DNA from: Profftia lariciata
GTDB taxonomy: Bacteria; Pseudomonadota; Gammaproteobacteria; Enterobacterales; Enterobacteriaceae
Reading direction: 5' to 3'
NCBI RefSeq assembly: GCF_020541265.1
Contig: NZ_CP045925.1
Location: 930,001 to 994,000, forward strand
Length of the DNA stretch: 64,000 nt
In this document: positions 1 through 9,916 of the stretch, in pieces
How the letters are laid out: every line of letters begins with the position of its first letter
Position numbering within the stretch: the stretch's first letter is position 1
Made by a program: the position numbers and the translations under genes
Notes under the pieces: model-generated
What the model was told of the DNA's origin: nothing
The model's database searches: none
The model's input: the letters and a program-made list of their open reading frames with translations, nothing else

Positions 1-188
1 TAATAAAATAATATTTAAAACTTTATTGAAACAAATATATTTATATTGTTAATAATTTACTAAATATTTTTTAAATAACTAATTATAATATTTAATACAT
101 TTATTAAGTTAATAATAATTAATAACTAATATGATAATGCAATTTATAATAAGGATCAGTAAGAAAATATATTTTTATATAATTATGA

Positions 189-1919
189 TTACATACGTTC
201 TACAGTTTCTATACCTAATGTATTTAAACCTATTTTTAATGTTTTAGCAGTTAGAGATGCTAATTGCAAACGACTATCATACTGTTCTTTATTTTTAGCA
301 GTAAGAATAGGACATTGTTCATAAAAAATAGAAAATAAAGCTGCTAAATTATATAAATAAGTACACATTACATGAGCAGCACCTTCGCGAGCTACTTGTA
401 TAATAGTTTCTTCAAACTGAATTAAACAAACTGCTAAATATTTTTCATGATCTTCAGTAAGAATAATATTACTATTTAACCAATTATTATAAAAATTAAC
501 TCTTTTAAATATGGAAGATATACGAGTATAGGCATATTGAATATATGGTGCAGTATTTCCTTCAAAAGTAAGTATATTATCCCAATTAAAAATATAATTA
601 GTAGTACGATTTTTTGATAAATCTGCATATTTTATAGCACCAATACCAACTATTTCAATAATTTGTGATAATTCTTTACCACTCACTTTTGGATTTTTTG
701 TAGATATTAATTGGCCTGCACGCTTTATGGCTTCATCCAAAAGATCTGATAGTTTAATATTACTACCAGAGCGAGTCTTAAAAGGTTTACCGTCTTTATC
801 TAGCATCATACCAAACATATGGTGCTCAAAACTAACTGATTCCGGTACATAGCCTGCTTTACGTACAATGGTCCAAGCTTGTATAAGATGTTGCTGTTGA
901 CGAGAATCTATATAATATAATACACGATCAGCATTTAAAGTTTCATAACGATATTTTGCACAAGCAATATCACTAGTTACATACAAATAACCACCATCTT
1001 TTTTCTGAATAATTACTCCCATAGCATTTCCTTTTTTATTTTTGTATTCATCTAGAAACACTACTACTGCACCTTCTTTGTTAATAGCTAGACCCTTTTT
1101 TTTAAGATCATCTACTATTTCTGGTAACATATTATTATATAAACTTTCTCCCATAATATCATTTTTTGTCAAAGTAACATTTAAACGATTGTAATTTATT
1201 TGGTTTTGTGACATAGTAATATCGACTAATTTGTGCCAAATTTTTCGGCAATATTTTTCTCCTTTTTGTAATTTTACAACATAAGAACGTGCGCTTTCAG
1301 CAAATTTAACATCATGATCATATTTTTTTTTAGCTGCACGATAACAGGATTCCAAATAAGCTAGATCCATATCATTGATATCTTGACTTTGCATATTTTT
1401 AATATAAGCTATTAACATACCAAATTGTGTTCCCCAGTCACCAACATGATTAGCTCGTATGACATTATGTCCAAGGAATTCTAATGTACGTACGGATGCA
1501 TCACCAATAATAGTAGAACGCAAATGACCAACGTGCATTTCTTTAGCTATATTAGGAGAAGAGTAATCAACTATAATAGTTTGTGGTGTAATACGTGTAA
1601 TACCAAGATGATCATCTGCTAAAGCAAATTTAATCTGTTTTGCTACCCATTGATAATCCAGAGAAATATTAATAAAACCAGGACCTGCTATTTCAATATT
1701 ACTAGCAATACTATCTATATTTAAATTTATTAATACCTGTGTTGCTAGTTGTCGAGGTGCAATACCCATCTGCTTAGCTATAGACATAATACCATTTATT
1801 TGATAATGGCCAAATTTCCCTTTTAAAGATTTTCGCACTAAAGCTTTACTATTAATAGGAGCTCCTATATTTTCTAATGCCTTTGTGACTTTAATAGAGA
1901 TTATTTCTTGAATATTCAA
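189..1919 (-). CDS. argS: Arginyl-tRNA synthetase
   Basis: Class I aminoacyl-tRNA synthetase that charges tRNA-Arg in the cytoplasm. 576 residues, the usual length. The N-terminal Add-1 domain is followed by the HIGH-type motif HVGH at residues 129-132, and the FKTRSG segment at 380-385 takes the place of KMSKS, as in the E. coli enzyme. The C-terminal anticodon-binding helices are complete to the final ETVERM. The start codon is TTG: it gives the family N-terminus MNIQ and is preceded at 7 nt by an AAGG ribosome-binding site. It stands alone, with no operon partner on either side. Identification is secure; only the rare start codon is unusual. Confidence 0.97.
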   Translation of the reverse strand: MNIQEIISIKVTKALENIGAPINSKALVRKSLKGKFGHYQINGIMSIAKQMGIAPRQLATQVLINLNIDSIASNIEIAGPGFINISLDYQWVAKQIKFALADDHLGITRITPQTIIVDYSSPNIAKEMHVGHLRSTIIGDASVRTLEFLGHNVIRANHVGDWGTQFGMLIAYIKNMQSQDINDMDLAYLESCYRAAKKKYDHDVKFAESARSYVVKLQKGEKYCRKIWHKLVDITMSQNQINYNRLNVTLTKNDIMGESLYNNMLPEIVDDLKKKGLAINKEGAVVVFLDEYKNKKGNAMGVIIQKKDGGYLYVTSDIACAKYRYETLNADRVLYYIDSRQQQHLIQAWTIVRKAGYVPESVSFEHHMFGMMLDKDGKPFKTRSGSNIKLSDLLDEAIKRAGQLISTKNPKVSGKELSQIIEIVGIGAIKYADLSKNRTTNYIFNWDNILTFEGNTAPYIQYAYTRISSIFKRVNFYNNWLNSNIILTEDHEKYLAVCLIQFEETIIQVAREGAAHVMCTYLYNLAALFSIFYEQCPILTAKNKEQYDSRLQLASLTAKTLKIGLNTLGIETVERM

Positions 1920-2425
1920 ATGTTTACCTTAAAGTTATTATGTTATAAATATATAATTAATAATTACAAATAAAATACAAATTTACAATATAAATCTATA
2001 TATGTATTTATCTTGTATATATTGTGCAATAAATATAATATTACTTAGTTTAGTAGTTAATAATATATGAATTATATCTTTATATTTATAATTTAAATAA
2101 AATACATAAGAAAAAATTAAATTTTAGTAAAAGAGAAATTACTGTATTATTCTATTGACAAAATATTAAATTAATAATATCAGATAAAAAATTAATTACA
2201 TACTGACATAAAATGTAAAACATCTAAATTTGTAATCATAATCTCATTATTTCTATATTATAAATCATATAAACAATGAGTATGTAGTGTAATATTATAT
2301 TAATATAATTTCTTAATTATAGAATTTATAGATTGTATAATATTATTTTATTACACATTATCTCCATAATTTAAAAACATTGTGTATCTTTAATTTAATA
2401 CTCATTGTTTAATATTGGAGTAGCA
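1920..2425. other. Intergenic region between divergent argS and ppk
   Basis: About 500 bases of AT-rich DNA separating two divergently transcribed genes. It must hold both promoters. The only -35-like hexamer that stands out is TTGACA at 2155-2160, followed after 17 nt by TATCAG. I see no RNA gene and no protein remnant. Confidence 0.6.
2155..2183 (+). promoter_or_regulatory. Possible sigma-70 promoter for ppk-ppx
   Basis: TTGACA at 2155-2160, a 17-nt spacer, then TATCAG. The -35 box is perfect but the -10 box is weak. It points towards ppk, about 240 bases upstream of its start. In DNA this rich in A+T such matches arise easily, so this is a suggestion only. Confidence 0.25.
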
Positions 2426-4498
2426 ATGAATCAAAAAAAAAAATATATAGATAAAGAACTTAGTTGGTTATCATTTAACGAAAGAGTTTTACAAGAAGCT
2501 GCAGATGAAAATAATCCTTTAATTGAGCGTATGCGCTTTTTAGGTATTTATTCTAGAAATCTAGATGAATTTTATAAAGTTCATTTTGCCGATCTAAAAC
2601 GACGTGTTCTTATAAGAAAAGAACAAGATTTATCTGGTAATTTAAGTAGCTTGCTTCAAAAAATTCAAGACAAAGTTCTTAAAAATGATCAAGATTTTGA
2701 CTGTTTATATAATAAATTATTATTAGAAATGGCACATAATAATATTTGTTTAATTAACGAACAACAACTATCGACAAACCAACAAATATGGCTTCGTAAA
2801 TACTTTAAAAATAATTTAAAACAACATATTATACCTATTATAATCAATCATACAACTAATTTAATATCTTTTTTAAAAGATGACTATACTTATTTAATTG
2901 TCGAAATTATTAATGATTATAAAATTATTTATGCTCTACTTGAAATCCCATCTGATAAAGTAGAACATTTTATTATTTTGCCTTCAGAAATACCGCATCT
3001 ACACAAGCCTATTATTTTAGTCGATAATATTTTACGCTATTGTTTGGATGATATTTTTAAAGGTTTTTTTGATTATAATAGAATAAATGCATATTCTATG
3101 AAAATGACTCGTAATGCCGAATATGATTTAATGATGGAAATGGAATCTAGCTTGATGGAGCTAATGTCATCTAGTTTAAAACAACGACTAACTGCAGAAC
3201 CGGTTAGATTAGTTTATCAACGTGATATGCCTAATAAGTTGGTAGAATTACTACGACATAAATTAGGCATTTCTTCTTACGATTCAGTAGTTGCTAGTAA
3301 TCGTTATCATAATTTCAAAGATTTTATAAAATTTCCAAGTATAGGTGCAATTCATTTAATAAATAAACCCCTACCTCGTTTACGAAATATCTGGTTTGAT
3401 CAATTTCGTAATGGATTTGATGCTATTCGCGATCATGATGTTTTACTATATTATCCATATCATACTTTTGAACATGTTTTAGAATTATTACGTCAAGCTT
3501 CATTTGATCCTAATGTTCTAGCAATAAAAATTAATATTTATCGTGTAGCTAAGGATTCTCGTATTATTAATTCTATTATTTATGCCGCTCATAATGGAAA
3601 AAAGGTGACCGTTGTAGTAGAATTACAAGCACGTTTTAACGAAGAAGCCAATATCTACTGGGCAAAACGTTTAACTGCAGCAGGCGTACATGTACTTTTC
3701 TCTGCTCCAGGGCTTAAAATTCATGCTAAACTATTTTTAATTTCACGTAAAGAAGAAGATCATATTATTCGTTATGCTCATATAGGTACCGGTAACTTTA
3801 ATGAAAAAACTGCACGCTTATATACAGATTACTCGCTTTTAACAGCCGATAATCGTATTACTAAAGAAGTAAAACGAGTATTTAATTTTATTGAGAATCC
3901 ATATCGTTCAGTTAATTTTGAGCACTTAATGGTGTCTCCGCAAAACTCTCGTCGTATACTATACCAACTTATTGATCAAGAAATTATTAGCTCACAAACC
4001 GGTATAAATGCTGAAATTATATTAAAAATAAATAACTTAGTTGATCGAGGTCTTATTAGTCGTTTATATGCTGCGTCTTCTGCTGGAGTGAAAATTCGTG
4101 TATTAGTACGTGGCATGTGTTCTTTAATACCAAATATTTTAGGAGTTAGCGAAAATATTCAGGTCATTAGCATTATCGATAGATTTCTGGAACATGCACG
4201 AGTATACGTATTTCAAAATAAAGGAGATCCACTAGTTTACTTATCATCTGCTGATTGGATGACACGTAATATCGATTATCGTATTGAAGTTGCTGTATCT
4301 TTATTAGATCCAAGTTTACGCCAATTAGTATTGGATTTGTTAGAGTTACAATTTAATGATACCGTTAAAGCACGTTTACTTGATAAAGATCTTAGTAATC
4401 ACTATGTTCCTCGTGGTAATCGTCGTAAATTGCGTTCTCAATTAGCAATTTATAATTACCTTAAAGCTCTTCAACAAGAGAAAATTCTTAGTAATTAA
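2426..4498 (+). CDS. ppk: Polyphosphate kinase
   Basis: Makes long-chain polyphosphate reversibly from ATP, at the inner face of the membrane in E. coli. 690 residues from the chosen start. Both histidines known to be essential in the E. coli enzyme (His435, His454) are kept: His433 in KIHAKL and His452 in AHIGTGNFNE; a two-residue deletion near residue 326 explains the offset. All four PPK1 domains are covered, to the C-terminal phospholipase D-like half. I start it at ATG 2426, which follows GGAG (2417-2420) and matches the family N-terminus; the TTG at 2405 in the same frame has no ribosome-binding site. An A11 run just after the start codes for the lysines. ppx follows 17 nt downstream. 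Confidence 0.97.
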   Translation: MNQKKKYIDKELSWLSFNERVLQEAADENNPLIERMRFLGIYSRNLDEFYKVHFADLKRRVLIRKEQDLSGNLSSLLQKIQDKVLKNDQDFDCLYNKLLLEMAHNNICLINEQQLSTNQQIWLRKYFKNNLKQHIIPIIINHTTNLISFLKDDYTYLIVEIINDYKIIYALLEIPSDKVEHFIILPSEIPHLHKPIILVDNILRYCLDDIFKGFFDYNRINAYSMKMTRNAEYDLMMEMESSLMELMSSSLKQRLTAEPVRLVYQRDMPNKLVELLRHKLGISSYDSVVASNRYHNFKDFIKFPSIGAIHLINKPLPRLRNIWFDQFRNGFDAIRDHDVLLYYPYHTFEHVLELLRQASFDPNVLAIKINIYRVAKDSRIINSIIYAAHNGKKVTVVVELQARFNEEANIYWAKRLTAAGVHVLFSAPGLKIHAKLFLISRKEEDHIIRYAHIGTGNFNEKTARLYTDYSLLTADNRITKEVKRVFNFIENPYRSVNFEHLMVSPQNSRRILYQLIDQEIISSQTGINAEIILKINNLVDRGLISRLYAASSAGVKIRVLVRGMCSLIPNILGVSENIQVISIIDRFLEHARVYVFQNKGDPLVYLSSADWMTRNIDYRIEVAVSLLDPSLRQLVLDLLELQFNDTVKARLLDKDLSNHYVPRGNRRKLRSQLAIYNYLKALQQEKILSN

Positions 4499-4515
4499 AC
4501 CTTATAATTTTATTT

Positions 4516-6039
4516 ATGTCACTAACTAATTTTAATAATAAACCAGAGGAACTTGCTGCTATAGATTTGGGTTCTAACAGTTTTCATATGGTGATTGCTC
4601 GTATTGTTCATGGCGCTCTTCAAGTTTTAGGACGCCTAAAAAAACATATACATTTAGCCAATAGACTTGATCATAATAATCTTCTTGACGAAGAAGCTAT
4701 AGAAGATAGTATTACTTGCCTAGCATTATTTGCTCAACGATTACAAGGACTTCCTGCAAATAATGTCTGCATTGTTGGTACCCATGTATTGCGTCAAGCA
4801 GCTAATACACAAGAATTTTTAAAACGAGCATCTGAGGTTATACCTTATCCAATTAATATTATTTCTGGCAAAGAAGAAGCTCGTTTAATTTTTATGGGTG
4901 TAGCACACACACAACCGGAAAAAGGATGTAAATTAGTAATAGATATTGGCGGAGGTTCCACTGAAATAGTTATTGGTAAAGATTTCTATCCAATATTAAT
5001 AGAAAGTTGTCAAATGGGTTGCATAAGCTTTGCACGTCAATTCTTTCCAAACGGTTATATCAATAAAAAGAACTTTCAAGAAGCACGTTTAGTGGCAGCA
5101 CAAAAATTAGAACAAATAGCATGGCAATATCGTATTCAAGGTTGGCAATCGGTTCTTGGTACTTCTGGATCAATTAAAGCTATTAATGAAGCTCTAATTA
5201 TCATCGGTAAAAAAGATGGACTCATTACTGCAAATCGCTTAGAGTTGTTATGTAATAAAATACTAAAGTATCAACATTTTAGTGAACTTAGATTATTGGG
5301 ACTGTCAGAGGAACGTCAAGCGCTTTTTGTACCAGGTCTTTCTATTCTATGTGGTATATTTGATGCACTAGTTATTAAACAATTACGTTTTTCGGATGGC
5401 GCATTACGGGAAGGTATGCTATATGAAATGAAAGGTCGTTTTCGGCATCAAGATATTAGAATTCGTACTGCGCATAGCTTAGCGAAACACTACAATGTAG
5501 ATCAAGAGCAGGCTTATAGAGTTCTTAGTACAGTAGAACAACTTTATACACAATGGCTGGTGCAGAATAGCAAATTAGCACACTCACAATTAGAAGAACT
5601 CTTAAAATGGGCAGCTATACTACATGAAGTAGGTCTTAGCATTAACTATAACGGTATGCATCGTCATTCTGCTTATATTATTCAACATACTAGTTTACCA
5701 GGATTTAATCAGGAACAACAAATATTACTAGCAACATTAATGCGCTGCCAACGTAAAAGTATAAAATTAAATGAATTACCACATTTAATTCTTTTTAAGA
5801 AAAAACAGTATATTCCGCTAATTCAAATTTTAAGACTTGCTACATTACTTAATAATCAACGTCAATCTACTATTATTCCTAACTCATTAACATTGGAAAC
5901 TAATAATTTTTGTTGGATATTACGCTTTCCCATGGGATATCTAGAACAAAATCAGCTGATACAAATAGACATCAATAAAGAGCAATTATATTGGAAACAG
6001 ATAGAAGGACAGTATTTATTAATACAAGAACAAATTTAA
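4516..6039 (+). CDS. ppx: Exopolyphosphatase
   Basis: Releases phosphate from the ends of polyphosphate chains (Ppx/GppA family, ASKHA fold). 507 residues against 513 in E. coli. The N-terminal phosphate-binding motif AIDLGSNSFHMV (residues 15-26) and the catalytic Glu121 in the EEARLIFMG segment are present, as is the second phosphate loop DIGGGSTE (143-150). The C-terminal HD-like half contains HEVGL and HRHSAYI. It is 17 nt after ppk and almost surely cotranscribed, so the synthesis and breakdown pair is kept together as in free-living relatives. The last dozen residues of the E. coli protein are missing, which should not matter. Confidence 0.97.
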   Translation: MSLTNFNNKPEELAAIDLGSNSFHMVIARIVHGALQVLGRLKKHIHLANRLDHNNLLDEEAIEDSITCLALFAQRLQGLPANNVCIVGTHVLRQAANTQEFLKRASEVIPYPINIISGKEEARLIFMGVAHTQPEKGCKLVIDIGGGSTEIVIGKDFYPILIESCQMGCISFARQFFPNGYINKKNFQEARLVAAQKLEQIAWQYRIQGWQSVLGTSGSIKAINEALIIIGKKDGLITANRLELLCNKILKYQHFSELRLLGLSEERQALFVPGLSILCGIFDALVIKQLRFSDGALREGMLYEMKGRFRHQDIRIRTAHSLAKHYNVDQEQAYRVLSTVEQLYTQWLVQNSKLAHSQLEELLKWAAILHEVGLSINYNGMHRHSAYIIQHTSLPGFNQEQQILLATLMRCQRKSIKLNELPHLILFKKKQYIPLIQILRLATLLNNQRQSTIIPNSLTLETNNFCWILRFPMGYLEQNQLIQIDINKEQLYWKQIEGQYLLIQEQI

Positions 6040-7131
6040 ATAAATATTAAATATTTAATTTTATAAATCTATAATACTAAAAATTTATTTTCAATATATG
6101 CTTAATACAAGTATATTAAATTCATATACTATTATAGTTATATATTAGTAATGTATAAAAAATATTTACAATATGTAAATTACATTATTAATCTATCAAG
6201 ATATGTATATGTTACATTAAATAAAATATTATACATATAATATAATTACAAATTACACATTAATATACAATTAGATATATTATCATGAATAAAATTATTT
6301 TAATAACACTGCAATACTTATAAATAATTAGGAATTTTATTATATAGTACGATAATAAAATATATAGCTATTAAATAATTATTTATTAAAAATATAGCTC
6401 AAAAACTAGTAATGTAATTGTATGTATACTCTAAAGATAATAATTATATGATATTACTATATATATTTATATAACAAGGTAATGTACTAATAAAAAATAT
6501 TTTAAATATATTACTTTTTAACTAAAATTATATTAATAAAAGAAAAAATATTTTTTAATATTATTTAAAATAATATTTGTAATTATACATTACTTATTAA
6601 GAACACTATCAATAATGTTATTATTAATATTTCAGTATTTATATATTATTATATTTATTAAAATATAATTCTTTATAAGAATTCTATATTTTATATAAGT
6701 CAATAATTTACTAACCTTATTTATTATAAGAATAATACATTTTAAATAGGAAAATGAATATTATATATATTTAATATATTACTTAAAGTATTTAATAAAT
6801 TTTCATAAAATGATTCTAAATAAATAATATAAAGATATATTTATTATAAGTTTATAAACTAATTCATAAATAGATCTTAACATTAAAAATCTTTTATATA
6901 CAATAAATATATTATTTAATATTTAACTTAAAATACTAATTTTATATTAAATAATTACAATTTAAAAAAAATAAAAAGATGTCATAATAAATCAAAACAT
7001 TTTACAAGAAATATATATAATAAATACTACTATATTTACTAGACTTTTATTAAATAATAAACTAAAAGTTTAGTGATATTATATATATGTATAAGTAATA
7101 CTTTAAAATACTAAATCTTGGAACTTAAAAG
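6040..7131. other. Gene-free AT-rich stretch
   Basis: About 1.1 kb between ppx and amiD. Stops are frequent in all frames, there are no GC-richer islands, no tRNA-like T-loop motif and no recognisable protein remnant. The amiD promoter must lie in its right end, but no box stands out. Confidence 0.7.
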
Positions 7132-7989
7132 ATGTATAAACAGATTAGGTTAGTTACGATAGGTATTTTATATACTATTAATGTAATAGGGTGTAATAGC
7201 ATACCTATTAAACATAATTTAATAGATCGTGGTACTTATATGGTTGAAACTAGTCATTTATCACAGAGCATAGATGAAAGAATACGTTTTTTATTTTTAC
7301 ACTATACAGCTGAAGATTTTCATGCATCACTTAAAACATTGACTAATCAACATGTTAGTGCACATTATTTAGTGCCTGCTAATCCATCAAAAAATAATGG
7401 TAAATATGTAGTATGGCAATTAGTACCGGAACATCAACGAGCATGGCATGCCGGAGCTAGTTCATGGCGTGGGCGCACTAACTTAAATGATACTTCTATT
7501 GGCATAGAAATAGAAAATAAAGGTTATATAGAAAGTATACTAGGACGAATGTGGTTACCCTATAATATTAAACAAACAAACTTAGTAATTGCGTTAAGCA
7601 AAGATATAGTGCAGCGTTATGCTATTTTACCACAAAATGTTGTAGGACATATGGATATAGCACCACACAGAAAACTTGATCCAGGACCATTGTTTCCATG
7701 GAAACAACTTGCTGAACAAGGTATTGGTGCGTGGCCAGATCAAAAAACAGTTGATAAATATCTCGCTATGCGCTCAAAAGATCAGCCAACAGATTTATTT
7801 ACATTACAAAATAAACTAGCATCCTATGGATATGATATTATACCAAACGGTATCAATAACACTGCATCTCATAATGTTATTGCTGCATTTCAAATGCATT
7901 TTAGACCTGCAAATTTTCGAGGATTGCCTGATGCAGAAACAGAAGCTATTGTAGATGCACTATTAGAAAAGTACGGTAGCATTCCATAA
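7132..7989 (+). CDS. amiD: N-acetylmuramoyl-L-alanine amidase, outer-membrane lipoprotein
   Basis: Zinc amidase that cuts the bond between MurNAc or anhydro-MurNAc and the stem peptide, acting in the periplasm from the outer membrane. 285 residues. A short hydrophobic signal ends in a lipobox-like VIGC with Cys21; the next residue is Asn, not the Asp that would retain it in the inner membrane. The Amidase_2 domain carries the expected metal ligands His57 (LHYTAEDF), His173 and Asp183 (HMDIAPHRKLDPGP) and the catalytic Glu126 (GIEIENKG). The C-terminal peptidoglycan-binding helical domain is complete (AFQMHFRP...). It stands alone, with GGA 9 nt before the ATG. Assignment is by full-length match to AmiD/YbjR as I remember it. 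Confidence 0.95.
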   Translation: MYKQIRLVTIGILYTINVIGCNSIPIKHNLIDRGTYMVETSHLSQSIDERIRFLFLHYTAEDFHASLKTLTNQHVSAHYLVPANPSKNNGKYVVWQLVPEHQRAWHAGASSWRGRTNLNDTSIGIEIENKGYIESILGRMWLPYNIKQTNLVIALSKDIVQRYAILPQNVVGHMDIAPHRKLDPGPLFPWKQLAEQGIGAWPDQKTVDKYLAMRSKDQPTDLFTLQNKLASYGYDIIPNGINNTASHNVIAAFQMHFRPANFRGLPDAETEAIVDALLEKYGSIP

Positions 7990-8650
7990 TAAACTTTTTA
8001 TAAAGTTAAATATTATTTTAGTAAGTAGATTATTAATAATAATATCTTTATAAGCAATATATTATAAACATAGTCAATATATTAATACAATGAATATATT
8101 TATCGTATGCTATATAACTTATATTAAGTTATATAAAAATATTTCACTACATAAGGTATAAATATTTTTATATTAATTATTCAGTAATATATTTAAAAAT
8201 AACATATAGCTAAATTTACCTAAATATTATATATTTTTACTCAAATCTTGAGCTTTCTTTGTTAATAAAGAATTACTATTTATTATACTTATAGAGTAAT
8301 AATATTAAATAACTAATATAAAAAATAAATATATATTAAATTTATTATTATAATATAAAATTTTTATATAGATATTCTATATTTTTAATCAAATTGTATT
8401 TTATATATTTGTTTAGTATTTACAGTACAACTTTATTGATTGTATAAAATTATTACATATATAAAAATATTAGATTAAATTTAAATAAATATCATGTAGA
8501 TATTCAATTTGTTACTAAAAATTTACTAATTAATAATTAAATGTTGTTTATATTTTTTATATACAATATCTTTACTATAATTATTTAATAAAATATATTA
8601 AATTTTATTTTATACAGATCAAATATATATTATTATTTGTAATATAATAT
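7990..8650. other. Gene-free stretch between convergent amiD and yebC
   Basis: About 660 bases of AT-rich sequence lying between the 3' ends of two converging genes. No strong GC-containing hairpin is visible that could serve as a shared terminator, and I see no small gene. Confidence 0.65.
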
Positions 8651-9397
8651 TTATTTAAAAATAGTAGAATTTTTTATAGAAATATCACAATTATGATAAA
8701 CTACCTGTACATCATTACATGCTTCTAACATATTAATTAAATGTATTAACTTAGATGTCTTTTCTCCATCTATTTTTAATTTAGCAGCTGGAATCATAAA
8801 AAATTTAGATAATACAGAAACTAAACCAATAGTATATAATTTATTTTTTACTATATCTAATATTTTCCATGGGGTTAAAATATCAATAGAACCATCAGTA
8901 TAAGTTATTAAATCATCAGCTCCTGATTCTAAAGCAGCATACATTACCATTTCTTCATCTACAGGTGGTGCATAAGAAATAATTCCTTTTTTAGTAAATA
9001 AATGAGAAACTGAACCATAATCTCCTAGATTACTATTATTTTTCATAAAAGCATGACGTACTTCAGCTACAGTACGATTACGGTTATTACTTAAACATTC
9101 AACCATTATAGCTATACCACCAGGTCCATATCCTTCATATATAATGGTCTCTAGAGTTATATCATGATCGCTACTCATGCCACGGGCAATAGCACGATTT
9201 AAGGTATTACGATTTATGTTATTTAAAAGCGCTTTATCAATAATAGCGCGTAGACGTGAGTTTATGCGAGGATCTCTACCGCCTAATTTTGTAGCAATAA
9301 CTAAATCACGAATAATTTTAGTAAAAATTTTACCTCTCTTGCAATCTTGTATAGCTTTTCTATGTTTAGTATTTGCCCACTTACTATGACCTGCCAT
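8651..9397 (-). CDS. yebC: YebC/PmpR family protein
   Basis: YebC family protein, long annotated as a transcriptional regulator and more recently linked to relief of ribosome stalling. 248 residues, full length. The diagnostic N-terminus MAGHSKWANTKHRKA is intact, followed by the RGKIFTKIIRDL and IYEGYGPGGIAIMVE segments and the NLGDYGSVSHLF motif. GGAG precedes the ATG by about 7 nt. It lies downstream of aspS on the same strand, as in E. coli, but nudB, which normally sits between them, is gone and about 520 bases of non-coding DNA remain. Identification is secure; its exact cellular role is not shown by the sequence. Confidence 0.96.
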   Translation of the reverse strand: MAGHSKWANTKHRKAIQDCKRGKIFTKIIRDLVIATKLGGRDPRINSRLRAIIDKALLNNINRNTLNRAIARGMSSDHDITLETIIYEGYGPGGIAIMVECLSNNRNRTVAEVRHAFMKNNSNLGDYGSVSHLFTKKGIISYAPPVDEEMVMYAALESGADDLITYTDGSIDILTPWKILDIVKNKLYTIGLVSVLSKFFMIPAAKLKIDGEKTSKLIHLINMLEACNDVQVVYHNCDISIKNSTIFK

Positions 9398-9916
9398 ATT
9401 TTACTCCGGTAACCCAGTATATTTCATAAAAATATATTTTTATACTTTATTTATTATCTCATGTAATGAATTACAACTATGTTAATCTATCTTAATTAAT
9501 TATATTAAATCATAAATAAATAAGTCAGTTACTATTTTTAGTATACGGAGTTATTAAAATTTATTTAAAATAAAATTTTTAATATATTATGCTTAATTAG
9601 ATATATATAATAATTTTATGTAATATTTTTGATATAATAATACAAAACTAGTACATATATTATATTAGTAATACAAACAAATAAAATTTAATGTACTTAA
9701 ATATGCTTATAAACAATTTTTATATTAAATAATATTTATTAACTATTTATATAAAATATAGCTTATTTTTTTATTAAAATAAGGCTATTTGCTAATTATT
9801 ATAAATAATTATTTCTTAAATTATATTAAATACTGATGACCAAATAAGTGCTCATATATAAATAAACAATTACAATAATAAATATTATATTAATTATTAA
9901 TCAACATTTAATGTTC
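9398..9916. other. Non-coding gap where nudB would be expected
   Basis: About 520 bases between aspS and yebC. In E. coli this position holds nudB. No Nudix-box remnant could be read in any frame, and composition is as AT-rich as other spacers, so the gene, if ever present, is fully eroded. Confidence 0.55.

Noticed and set aside
9177..9389. Frame antisense to yebC
   Set aside because: Shadow of the conserved YebC N-terminal coding sequence.
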